This document shows, piece by piece, positions 10,780 to 19,793 of a stretch of 20,023 nt of DNA (positions are counted from its first letter, which is position 1; every line of letters begins with the position of its first letter). The translations under genes and the position numbers were made by a program. This stretch comes from Paramecium octaurelia (taxonomy: Eukaryota; Ciliophora; Oligohymenophorea; Peniculida; Parameciidae): contig CAJJDP010000133.1 of the NCBI GenBank assembly GCA_905182995.1, positions 320,484 through 340,506 on the forward strand, in the 5' to 3' direction. A model generated the notes under the pieces. The model ran no database searches, was not told the DNA's origin, and worked only from the letters and a program-made list of their open reading frames with translations.

Positions 10780-11181
10780 ATTTTTAAGTATATTCACTTA
10801 GGAGCCCAGACCAAAGGGTGAAATTGATCTAGTTAACTTGACAATTAAGAAGGGTTGGTAATCAACATAAAGAAAAATTGCTGTAAGTTCTTCAATATAT
10901 TTGGCACAAGAATTAGATAAAAGTTAAGCATTGTTTATATAATTGCAGTAAAACATAAGCAAGATTCACTAACATAATCAAATATATTAGGCAAGCCGAT
11001 GGAATATTGTTCAATTAGCCACACAAGATAGTATCAAAAGTACAAAACTTATACAATACATTATGATCATCTCATATAAGGATGATCAAGGAAAAACTTA
11101 TAAGATGCGCAGTTAGTGCTTAGTACAGTTTGTAGTAATTATGATGCCTTCCTTTCTCAAAGTTTAACATCAGAAAATCTA
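10780..11181 (+). other. unassigned 3' part of duplicated block
   Basis: The sequence around 10800-11150 is slightly richer in G and C than its surroundings. It gives coding-like peptides in more than one plus frame, for example KPKGEIDLVNLTIKKGW and later SYKDDQGKTYKM, broken by TGA and shifts. I do not recognise the source. It may belong to the same pseudogene or to another decayed gene. It appears again in copy 2. Confidence 0.3.
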
Positions 11182-11182
11182 N
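11182..11182. other. assembly gap or ambiguous base (single N)
   Basis: This is the only non-ACGT base in the window, and it sits exactly at the junction of the two identical 1361-bp blocks. A one-base N is a common placeholder where a scaffolder joins contigs of unknown or negative gap size. Confidence 0.95.
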
Positions 11183-12543
11183 TAGCAGATTTGAATCAAA
11201 ATTAAGTAACAATTGAATGCCACCATAAAGGGTTATTCTTATTAATGCTAAAGTTGAATTCTGTTTGATTTAAAAAGGATAATTTATTGTTAATTCTTAA
11301 AATTTAGAAAATGCATTATTAATTCATCAAAAAAATGGTAACTAAACTCAAGCAATCTCAAGAAGTAATTAAATGTAATAATGAAACTATTTCTATTAAT
11401 CCTAAATCTGATACTAATGAATGAAAACGGTAAATTATTTTTAAATAGTAAAAAATAGGATTTACTTTAGGCAATATGAATAAATATCATGAAGCTATTA
11501 AATGTTTCAATAAAGCCATTTCTATTAACCATAAAATGGTGCTGCTTGAAGTAAAAGGGTAATCTTTTAGTTAAATATTTATATTTAGATTTGTCTTATC
11601 AATTCATTCATATTTATATCGTTGTAAACAATTTGAAACAATATCAAAAAAGATTAAATGTTTAGAACAAGCAATATCTAAAATCCAAAGATGATTATGC
11701 ATTAGCATAGAAAGGTAATTTATTTTTATTCACATATTATTGAATTATATGAATGCACTCTCAAATATTGAACGAGCCCTTAAATAAAATTAATGTTTTT
11801 AGATTTAAATTAAGAGTAATTTAATCTGTAATTTATTTTATCTAATCTATTATTAAATGTAGAATAATATTTGACTTTGGTTGAATTAGCGAGAAATCTT
11901 AAACTAAATAATTTATAGTCTGCATAAGAATTTAGATTGGTCAGAATGCTTATCTGCCAAAATAACTTTCAAAATTAAGAGCATCCTCCAATTAGTATTT
12001 TGAATTATATTATATACTTTTTTATCAAGATATTAAAAAAAAATCAATTTAAATAATTTTTCTAGGCTCTTTATGTATGAATATTTTTCAATTTCATCAA
12101 AAAAAAGTGATGAAATTTAATTAATCTCTATCATGCTCTATATTTTTAAGTATATTCACTTAGGAGCCCAGACCAAAGGGTGAAATTGATCTAGTTAACT
12201 TGACAATTAAGAAGGGTTGGTAATCAACATAAAGAAAAATTGCTGTAAGTTCTTCAATATATTTGGCACAAGAATTAGATAAAAGTTAAGCATTGTTTAT
12301 ATAATTGCAGTAAAACATAAGCAAGATTCACTAACATAATCAAATATATTAGGCAAGCCGATGGAATATTGTTCAATTAGCCACACAAGATAGTATCAAA
12401 AGTACAAAACTTATACAATACATTATGATCATCTCATATAAGGATGATCAAGGAAAAACTTATAAGATGCGCAGTTAGTGCTTAGTACAGTTTGTAGTAA
12501 TTATGATGCCTTCCTTTCTCAAAGTTTAACATCAGAAAATCTA
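11183..12543 (+). repeat. 1361-bp duplicated segment, copy 2
   Basis: This matches 9821-11181 base for base in every stretch compared, including the pseudogene lesions. Real duplicates of decaying, unconstrained DNA should have diverged. Its TPR-like traces lie at about 11190-12050 and add no independent information. Confidence 0.95.
11190..12052 (+). pseudogene. decayed TPR protein gene (copy 2, probably the same locus)
   Basis: This carries the same peptides, candidate micro-introns (the 29-nt one at 11430-11458) and lesions as the remnant at 9828-10690, shifted by 1362 bp. If the duplication is an assembly artefact, this is the same pseudogene counted twice. Confidence 0.55.
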
Positions 12544-12626
12544 AAGTTGTACAAGCAAAAAAATTAAGCTTTAATCTGCTATGGATTGAAATCTAACGCG
12601 AAAATATACATACGATACTGTATATT

Positions 12627-13025
12627 TCAATTGATAGCATTATGCTTGATAAGTATTTAAACAGAAAAAAATTGTTGAAGATTAGTAAGAGCCTCATCAA
12701 ATTTAAGCAACTTGTATCTCAAGTCAAGATTTTCAAATTTGTCACTATGATGGATGATTTGAAAGACCAGACAGCACCGCAATTTGTTGTAACACTTTGA
12801 TCGCATGAAATATAGCACTTGATCGACTGAAGATGGAAGGCATAATTTGCATTTACGATCAATTTTGAACAGAGATCTAACTTGGACTCCAACCAGCTCC
12901 TGTTCTCTGATGTTTGGTTGTCTGTAGTCAAACTTGCTGGTCGCCATATTTAGCAATTTGTGCATTTCAAATTTTTTATTCAAAATTGCAAAACCTACGA
13001 TGATGTATTTAAACTATGTATACAT
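12627..13025 (-). CDS. 132-residue ORF, probable C-terminal zinc-knuckle part of the retrotransposon
   Basis: Under ciliate code the frame runs from the ATG at 13025 to the TGA at 12627-12629. A standard-code reading gives only 108 residues (12657-12983). It contains DRKCKLC, then VDQVLYFMRSKC, which fits the Cys-x2-Cys ... His ... Cys pattern at the end of many LINE polyproteins, but with Tyr where His is expected. It contains one TAG and one TAA codon near its ends. Inside, all glutamines are CAA or CAG and GC is higher than nearby, so its codon use differs from the WD40 and TPR genes. It lies directly downstream of the reverse-transcriptase region on the same strand. It may instead be an unrelated small gene. 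Confidence 0.4.
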
Positions 13026-13186
13026 CTGTGTACCATCCTAACAATTGTAAAGGTAAACATCAAGGCCTAATAAAACTTCACTAGGATTTGAATTTAAAGT
13101 TTAATAAGTATTTGTGCATACAGTGAAAAATGTGTAATTTAAAATGCTTAATAATGTTATATTTTCCACCCTCTAAATACAAAAGT

Positions 13187-13610
13187 TCAGATTTGGTCGT
13201 ATGAAATTATCCAAAATTCAGATATAAATTAGCCAAACAAATCCTATAAAAAAGAGTTCTGGAAATATGCTGTAGTAAAATGGGCAAATACAGAAAACTT
13301 GTGAATCTTGTACATGCTACTAAGTAGAAGTAATTTTAATAGACAGTCACTTCTTTAGAGTTGTAGTTATTTAAGGATAGTATCGAATAATAGATGATTG
13401 GCTTATATCAGAAAAGCAAAAGTAGATTTATTTGGTTTGAAAGTAGAATATATTTTTGAATGTGGCCTAACATTAAGAATGATTTGGACTTTATCATCAG
13501 CACTATATTTATGCATAAAACCTATCAACATTAAAAAATAGTTAAGATTAAATTAGGTAGCTCTCATATTTAGCTATTTGTGTATATGATCATGAGGAGT
13601 TACCTATAAG
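13187..13610 (-). pseudogene. open frame downstream of the reverse transcriptase
   Basis: A minus-strand ciliate-code frame of about 140 codons ends at TGA 13187-13189 and begins near PHDHIHKQLNMRAT. It has a regular, protein-like composition (HKFSVFAHFTTAYFQNSF). From position and strand it is probably the connector between the reverse transcriptase and the C-terminal zinc-knuckle-like region. No motif of its own identifies it. Confidence 0.35.
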
Positions 13611-13929
13611 AAATAATATTAAGCATGATAATTGTATTCTTCCACTAATTTGCTCATTGTTGTGTTACAAGCCTCTCTAAGATAATTTTCAAGTGTCAAT
13701 ATTAATTAATTTTTAATAGTTGAAGAGTATTTAGGCAAAAGGTATGCTATTCCATCAAGTGTAATACTTGGTACAATAATTAATTATTTAAAAACCTTTT
13801 TCTGAATCTGACTACCTATAAGGATAGTGCCTTATTATTAAAGGATAATGCCGCAGCTATGTAAATAAAATATGGTTCTATATTTACTCTATATATGAAC
13901 ACCCTTTAAGGAAATCCTTAGCTGATGAT

Positions 13930-14930
13930 AAGGAATATAGTTTGTAATTTATATAATTAATCTTAATCATTAGAGTTTTCAAATGAATTGATATAGATCC
14001 TTTTATGTCAATCTCTATCCCAAGGTATTTATAATTATGTACAATAGGTAGTTGACATATAGAGTCAATTTTAACTATTCTTTAATTGGCATAATTCCAC
14101 TCTTCCTGTTGTTTATCTAAAGGTTCCAACTTATGGAAAGCCTCTTCAATTTAGATATTAGAAAGCCAAAATTATGATGCTCTGTCAATAATATTAAATC
14201 GTCAACATACCCTAATAATTTAAATGAATTTCCAGAAGCCTTCAGCAGTTCTTTAATAAACTCATCCAAATATATATTGAACAGGGCTGATGAAATTGGA
14301 GAGCTTTATGGAACACCATTTTTGAATTGAATTTTATTATTTATGTTGTAAGCATTTACATAAATGATTCTGTTGTGAATAGCGGCCAAATAGTCTACTT
14401 CTAAATCAGAAGGGATTTTCTACTCCAATAGTATACCATATAATCTACGCCTATCGATAGTGTTATAAGCACTTGTGAATTCAATTAATAACAGGCATAA
14501 ATTATTGCTGAGAGTGGTTTATTTAATTCAGCTTAATATTGAGAATATATTTAATTTGGTGCCTAATCCTGATATGAAACCAGTTTAAGGCTTGAGTATT
14601 TTAACTTTAAGGTAACCCTGTAGTTGATTGTGAAAGTGAAGTTCAAGAAAACTTTAACAAGGTGTACATTATAACGAATGGCCTGAATTAAGTTTTGATG
14701 GGTATTTCTGGGTGACATTTATATAATGGACATAATCTTACCCACCCTAACCTCTTATTAACAGCAAAAGTTTTTGAATTCCATATATCACTAATTATTT
14801 ACCGATTACAATGTATAACAAATTGATGAGTAATACCATCATAAGATATGGCCTTATCATATGCCATTTTTTTTTGCATCGCCTCTATGGCTTCTTGACT
14901 CAGGCTTGATAAATGTGGGATTGGCTTCAG
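13930..14930 (-). pseudogene. reverse transcriptase domain, frameshifted
   Basis: Minus-strand order: KMAYDKAISYDGI (about 14860) as the domain entry; RLCPLYKCHPEIPIKTQFRP (about 14740-14684), matching motifs 1-2 of LINE reverse transcriptases; QTGFISGLGTK (about 14590-14556); motif A as IEFTSAYNTID (about 14486-14453), with Glu where the catalytic Asp is usual; motif B as NGVPQSSPISSALFNIY (about 14322-14272); and motif C as YVDDLIL, with YVDD at 14198-14209. An in-frame TGA lies at 14528-14530. The frame shifts near 14080, after GIMPIKE, and continues as NYKYLGIEID. The RT would copy RNA into DNA by target-primed synthesis. With motif A changed, a stop and shifts, it is inactive. Identification is firm. 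Confidence 0.88.
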
Positions 14931-15289
14931 ATTATATTATTAAATATGAGATAATTCATTTAATATCTAGGTGCAGTTTATGAATATTTCTTTCCCCGTA
15001 CATAATTGCTATGTTTAATTGAAAAAACAGATAAAAATTCCATCGTCTCTTGTAATTAATGCAAAATTACAGTTTTTTTAATACTTAAAAATTCTGGCTA
15101 ATATCATACATGTAATTTTTAAACTATTCAAGGTAATTTGATAATATCATAAAAGATAGAGAATGATTAAATTTGCCCATTTTACGAGTTTAATTGGCAA
15201 TATTTTATAGCTCTCTGCTTTGAGATAGTCATATACACATTCCCTTTTGATTTTCTAATTGGTTTTTATCGACTTAGAGCTGCAATGAT
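14931..15289 (-). other. retrotransposon spacer between endonuclease and reverse transcriptase
   Basis: This stretch joins the last endonuclease motif to the start of the RT domain on the minus strand. Traces of coding peptide continue from the SFDHS motif, but no separate domain is recognised. TGA codons and shifts interrupt it. Confidence 0.4.
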
Positions 15290-15890
15290 AAGATAGAATG
15301 ATCAAATGAATCTATCTATATTTAATTTGAAGAGCAATTGATTTCTTTCAATATTAAAATGTGATCAGTTGTAGATGACAGTATTCTCTTTTTTTTTTAT
15401 CCTCTTCTAAAAGTGATCATATCTATGCACACATCAATTATGAAGTCGATTCCGAGATTCTCACAATTAAAATCACCACATATGATTAACTATTGATTCA
15501 ATGATAATTAACTCAGAATTTACTTCATTCCAGAAATAATTTTTACTTTTTTAAACTCGCTTTGTTTGTGGATGTAAATAATAATCAAGATTAAATTGAT
15601 TATAAGATTTATTATGTGTCTTATAGTATATCTAGATAAACTAATGCTTATTCAGCTTTCTTGAAGTAAAATGAACATTTATCTCTGCTTTGGAATTGCT
15701 TATGTACTCCAGTAATTATACCTCCAGAGTTTGTAGTATCCCTCTTGCTGTAGTAATATTTGTATTTAATAGAGTCTTATATGCTCTAAATCCTCACTTC
15801 TTAGAGAAAAACCGGATGTGCTGCTTGCCATTTTATTTCCTCATAAGCTCCTTGTTTTAATGATCCAAAAATTCCAACCAATTACTTTAA
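15290..15890 (-). pseudogene. APE-type endonuclease domain, frameshifted
   Basis: This is the nicking domain of a LINE, which makes the target-site cut that primes reverse transcription. On the minus strand the signature motifs come in the right order: IGWNF (about 15880-15866, the N motif), FLQEVRI (about 15813-15790, the catalytic LQE), RDTTNSGGI (about 15748-15720), IICGDFN (about 15487-15463) and SFDHSILSLQL (about 15310-15280, equivalent to SDH with the catalytic His). At least one frameshift separates IGWNF from the LQE segment, and other shifts separate the remaining motifs. Spacing is roughly that of the family. The domain is dead but recognisable. Confidence 0.78.
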
Positions 15891-15992
15891 TTAAATTTTT
15901 CATCAAATTCTCATCTTGTGTAATGGGGATTTCAATTTAGCTACATTACGTGTAAAATTTTTGTGATATTTATTCTTAGATGGTGCTTTTCA

Positions 15993-16109
15993 TCATGCTT
16001 AAGGTGTATGTGATATCTGTATGATTAGGCACTTCTCACAATAAATACCTACATCTTCTGGTGTTAATTCTTATTGATTTTTAGTGGCTTTTACCTCTTT
16101 ATTTTTCAT
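15993..16109 (-). pseudogene. small Cys-containing frame, end of ORF1 or start of ORF2
   Basis: The ATG at 16109 opens a 38-codon minus frame ending at TGA 15993-15995. It reads TPEDVGIYCEKC and then ISHTP, a Cys-x2-Cys followed by a His that could be part of a damaged zinc finger. LINE first ORFs often carry Cys/His fingers. It is too short and altered to be certain. Confidence 0.3.
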
Positions 16110-16249
16110 GATTTAGCCATCCTTAAATATTTGGTGAAAACAGTTTTTATTTTTTGAATTAAATCACCTTCATTCTAATATTGCTTTCTTATAGGTTATA
16201 ATATATTTATTTTGATCTCTTTTTAAGGTTTTGTTTTGAGATTTTGTTT

Positions 16250-16741
16250 GGGAGTCTAAGTATTATGAGTTACATAAGATTTCTTCTTAATTGTCTAATA
16301 TTTATATCTTATATGGAACAGTTTTATGACTTTTTATTCATTTTTTCCGTGTTAACTTTTTTATCTTGTTCTTTATTATTATCATTTAGCTGAGCCTGTC
16401 TGAGCTCCTCCTCTGGATATTCTGCTGCAATATTGCGATGAATAACATCCTTTAGTTCCTTTGTGGTCGCTTGAAGTTGATTAGCTATAATGTCATATAA
16501 ATTAGTGAATGCTTTTGATTGTAGCTCTACTGCTATTTTAGATTGGTTAGGTTATTTTTTTACGATATTTGATGTAAGGTTTCAATTTTCCCTTATAGAT
16601 CTGTTATTTGCTTAAGCAATTTATCAAATTACAAGGTCAGCAGATTAATTAATTATACGAAATTATGAGTAGTATCAATTAGCATACCTCTCGTTAGTTA
16701 GTCAGCAACTTCTTTAGCAGTAAATTAAATTTTGTAAATGC
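16250..16741 (-). pseudogene. ORF1-like coiled-coil region of the retrotransposon
   Basis: The minus-strand frame starting near 16741 reads FTAKEVADQLTRGM and then FDKLLKQITDLQGKIETLHQ, a heptad-like, coiled-coil-prone segment. A frameshift near 16530-16545 moves it to KIAVELQSKAFTNLYDIIAN and EYPEEELRQAQLND. A coiled coil upstream of endonuclease plus RT fits ORF1, the RNA-binding structural protein of LINEs. No RNA-binding domain is seen. Assignment rests on position, strand and coiled-coil character. Confidence 0.5.
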
Positions 16742-16851
16742 TGCTATGAATGTTTAAGCGTTCGGTAAGAAATTTTTATTTTAAGCCATAATTATAATAT
16801 TTCTTAAAATTGAAGTATAATTATGTATTTAATTTTTATATTTGATAGTAT

Positions 16852-18317
16852 TCATATTGTTTGTATAGATTTGAAACATTCATCTAATTGTAAGAAATAC
16901 AATACTTTTTCTATTTTAAGTCCATTAATGATTAGAGTTAATTTCTAAAGCTTTATCATAAAATACTAAAGCCTATTAATATTATTTCTGATCATGTAAG
17001 CATTCACCTTTTAATAATATCATAGTATTAACCTTTTATCCTTAATGAATCAAAATGATTTGCATTAATTTTTAGAGATTATTCAATCACTTCCATAGCT
17101 TCCTTATACTTTTTCAATTATCTTAAAGAGTTACCTTTTATTAAAAAGTAAATCATACCTTTAGTATATAATGAATTACAATGCTTTGGATTGACTGACA
17201 AGGCTTTATTTGCCCAAATTATTGCTTCGCTATATTTATCAAGCATTCTTAAACTATCAGCTAATACAATCAAATTCAATCATACCTTTAGTATATAATG
17301 AGAAACAATGCTGTGGATTGATTTGCAAAGCTTTTTCTGCCCAAATGATAGCTTCAGTATATTATTCAAGCATTCTTAAACTATCAGCTAATACATTCAA
17401 ATTTAACCATACCTTTAGTAAATAATGAATAAAAATCCTTAGGATTGATTTATAAAGCTTTATCTATCCAAAGGATTGCTTCATTATATTAATTAAGTCC
17501 CCTTAAACTATCAGCTAATACATTCAAATTCAATCATACCTTTAGTATAGAATGAAATATAATGATTTGAATTTACTTACAAAGCTTTATCTGCCCAAAT
17601 AATAGCTTCATTATATTAATGAAGCATCTTTAAACTTTCCGCTAACACATAAAAATGTATCATACCTTTAGTAACTAATGATAATTAATGGTTTGAATTA
17701 AAATTCAATGCTTAATCAAATATTTCAATAGCCTCCTCATATTTGTCATCCCTATATAATTTGTATCCTAAATCATTAATTAAATTACCTATTTTAAACA
17801 ATTCTTCTGATTTTTCAATATTTGATTTAGATATTTGATAATAATCTAATGCAAATAAATTTAAATCATTCTTTAATTTCGTTATTTAATCTTAAAATTC
17901 CTTTATTAATTCTTATAACAATTTTTCAATAGTTAATTCAAATTATTTGAAATGAATACTTTATGATAAGAAAGAATTAATTTATTCCAAATTTAAATTG
18001 TGTAATTATTATTTAGATATCTGATACTCAGATCTAATTCCTCCAATTAATAAAAAGAAGTCATTTTAAATCAAATCCATTTATTTATTGATTCTATTTA
18101 TCAAATCATCAGATTCTTTTTCAATTCTTGAAATATGTTCAAATAAAAATGGCAACTCTTCTTAATGTTAAAGATGAGTAACATGCTTTCCAATTTTAAT
18201 ACATTCATGACAATATAATCTCTATTCTTTACAAGATTCATCAAAACATACATATTTAACATTCTTAGTATGTTCTGGATTAGGACATTTAACAGTTATA
18301 TTTTCAAATTAATTCAT
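16852..18317 (-). CDS. B-box-like zinc-binding / coiled-coil / seven-TPR protein, eight exons
   Basis: The ATG is at 18315-18317 and the TGA at 16852-16854. Removing seven micro-introns (17642-17665, 17515-17539, 17388-17412, 17261-17285, 17135-17158, 17008-17032, 16884-16905) leaves 1296 nt, or 431 residues. Residues 11-48 carry nine possible zinc ligands (C11, H16, C24, C29, C36, H37, C39, H45, H48), like a B-box. Residues about 50-170 look coiled-coil. Seven TPRs follow, for example ADSLRMLEQYTEAIIWAEKA. Six internal exons are each exactly 102 nt (34 codons), and all introns are phase 1. Five introns end in TAG; 17135-17158 and 17008-17032 end in AAG, and the latter starts GTT. TPRs bind peptide partners, and the zinc module plus coiled coil suggest a scaffold. 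It lies between two retroelement remnants but shows no lesion. Confidence 0.88.
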
Positions 18318-18690
18318 TATTAATATTAATATAATATCTATTCGAATTTCTATTGAAAACAACCATAATTCAATTTTAATATTCAATTTAATATTATTAT
18401 ATCGAATTAGAATTTCAAACCATTTCAACACTAATCTTAAAACACCTTTTTTGATTATAACAATACAAACTTAAATACTATCTTTCATTGAATCTGCTGA
18501 ATATTCTCATTCAAAACTCATAAGTAAATAATGTTTGATAATTAAAATAATTGCAATCACATTAAACTATAATTCCATTCATATTATTTATTCCAGAATT
18601 ATAATTTAAAAATCAAATTTTAGGAATTGATTTGAATTTATTGATATAAATTTTGTATTTCTGACCCTAAAATTATATCAACATTTTAGG
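18318..18690. other. 5' flank of the TPR gene
   Basis: About 370 bases of AT-rich DNA upstream of the minus-strand TPR gene, with no gene, repeat or RNA that I can recognise. It presumably contains that gene's promoter, but no defined element can be pointed to. Confidence 0.5.
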
Positions 18691-18699
18691 TTAGTATAA

Positions 18700-19330
18700 T
18701 AAATCATGAAAGTGGTCTATTCCTGAAATGCAAATTCTTCGAATTTAAGAGAATTACTTCTCAGATAATATGGCCTCTTTGAGAGAACAAATTAACACTA
18801 CAGACCTATAGTCTCGCTATAATATAAATACTAAGTACAGCCTAGTATTCTGCATTTTCAATAGCATCATAAGAGGACATCATCAAATAATTAGCATATG
18901 GTCTTTGTTCTTAAAAGCAATTGTTTAGGTTATTTTTAGTTCTTCTCCCTCCTCTAACTTATCTTCCAATCATCAGAATCCTGAGTTGAGTATACAGATT
19001 TTCAAGCACAATATTAAAAAAGTGTCAAACAAAAAAGGTTCAAGTAAAGAACCTTAATGCACTTCTTCTATTAAGCATACCTTTTTTTTTTAATAAAAGT
19101 GGATTAAACTGTTAATTATAACCATTAAACTGCTTCGAAGAGGAAGATCTCAATTATTCCATTACCCATGTCGTATCAACTATAGAAAAATACATAACAA
19201 TTAGGGCCAATTAGCTATTTCTTCTAAGCTTACGACTTTCTGGCCATAATTATCAGGTACAGATATGAATTAATTAAAGATGATTTTGATGTCTAGAGAT
19301 AAACAGAAACTCCATAAGTCGCTCACTAAT
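18700..19330 (-). mobile_element. second, more decayed reverse-transcriptase fragment
   Basis: On the minus strand, EVHQGSLLEPFLFDTF (about 19066-19019) matches RT motif B of the QGSLLSP type. FDDVLL (18870-18887) follows in another frame about 50 codons downstream, at a plausible distance for motif C (YxDD, here with Phe). The motif B wording differs from the element at 12.6-16.7 kb (QSSPISS), which suggests a different LINE family or clade. Between the motifs are open stretches in two frames. No endonuclease or ends were found. Two independent motifs in the right order support it; frameshifts and stops show it is dead. Confidence 0.5.
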
Positions 19331-19793
19331 AATCAACCAAAGAGTAAATAAATATCCATAGAATATAGTAAAGAAGATGTATTTATTTAGTTTTAGACAA
19401 AATCGAAAGAATTTAGATATACAAGAATAAAAATAACATATATAAGGGAGTATTGTGAGTAATATAATTTATCAATACAATTATAGCACACTACTAATAT
19501 ATATAGAACTCCTGTTTAAAAACACTTACACCTTACAATTGTATGGTATGTATAGCATTGGAATCATTATTAAGCTACCTACTATTAAACCAACACACTT
19601 TAAATCAATATAATTATTATCTCTATAAAATATCAGATCTACTAGAGAACAAAATTTGAATAATAATTAAAGCATAAATTGCATTTTCGCTTTCAATTAC
19701 TATTAGATTTGAAGTGATTAATGAAAACTAGAAAATATTAACCTTAATTAATTATGTAAAATTGTTTAAAATATTTGATCATAACATTGACCT
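19331..19793. other. stretch without a recognisable gene; 3' flank of the EF-hand gene
   Basis: AT-rich. No coding motif, RNA or repeat seen on either strand. It separates the RT fragment from the stop codon of the EF-hand gene. Confidence 0.5.

Larger units (their letters stand above)
9821..11181 (+). repeat. 1361-bp duplicated segment, copy 1
   Basis: This block recurs at 11183-12543 at an offset of 1362 bp, apparently without a single difference where compared. The only base between the copies is the N at 11182. Left of copy 1 the sequence is unique (it ends CCTACTGTT), and right of copy 2 it is unique (AAGTTGTACAAG). Two contig ends that overlap but were not merged would give exactly this picture. 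Confidence 0.95.
12627..16741 (-). mobile_element. decayed non-LTR (LINE-type) retrotransposon
   Basis: In minus-strand order, this 4.1-kb stretch holds an ORF1-like coiled-coil region (about 16741-16250), a small Cys-rich frame (16109-15993), an APE-type endonuclease (about 15890-15290), a reverse transcriptase (about 14930-13930), a connector or thumb-like frame (about 13610-13187) and a zinc-knuckle-like C-terminal ORF (13025-12627). That order is typical of APE-type LINEs. Frameshifts and in-frame TGAs show it is inactive. No LTRs or terminal inverted repeats were seen. No clear poly-A tail or target-site duplication was found, so both ends are approximate. The 5' end lies about 110 bp beyond the stop of the TPR gene. 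Confidence 0.8.

Noticed and set aside
12719..12931. 70-residue minus-strand ORF in an alternative frame
   Set aside because: It overlaps the better 132-residue frame at 12627-13025 and has no motif.
17000..17165. Treating the AAG-ended 24-nt segment as retained coding sequence
   Set aside because: Retention is possible in frame, but removing it gives the same 102-nt exon as its neighbours, and the adjacent 25-nt segment must be removed to avoid TGA.
17210..17425. 71-residue plus-strand ORF
   Set aside because: It is a shadow on the strand opposite the TPR exons; the minus strand gives exact 34-residue repeats.
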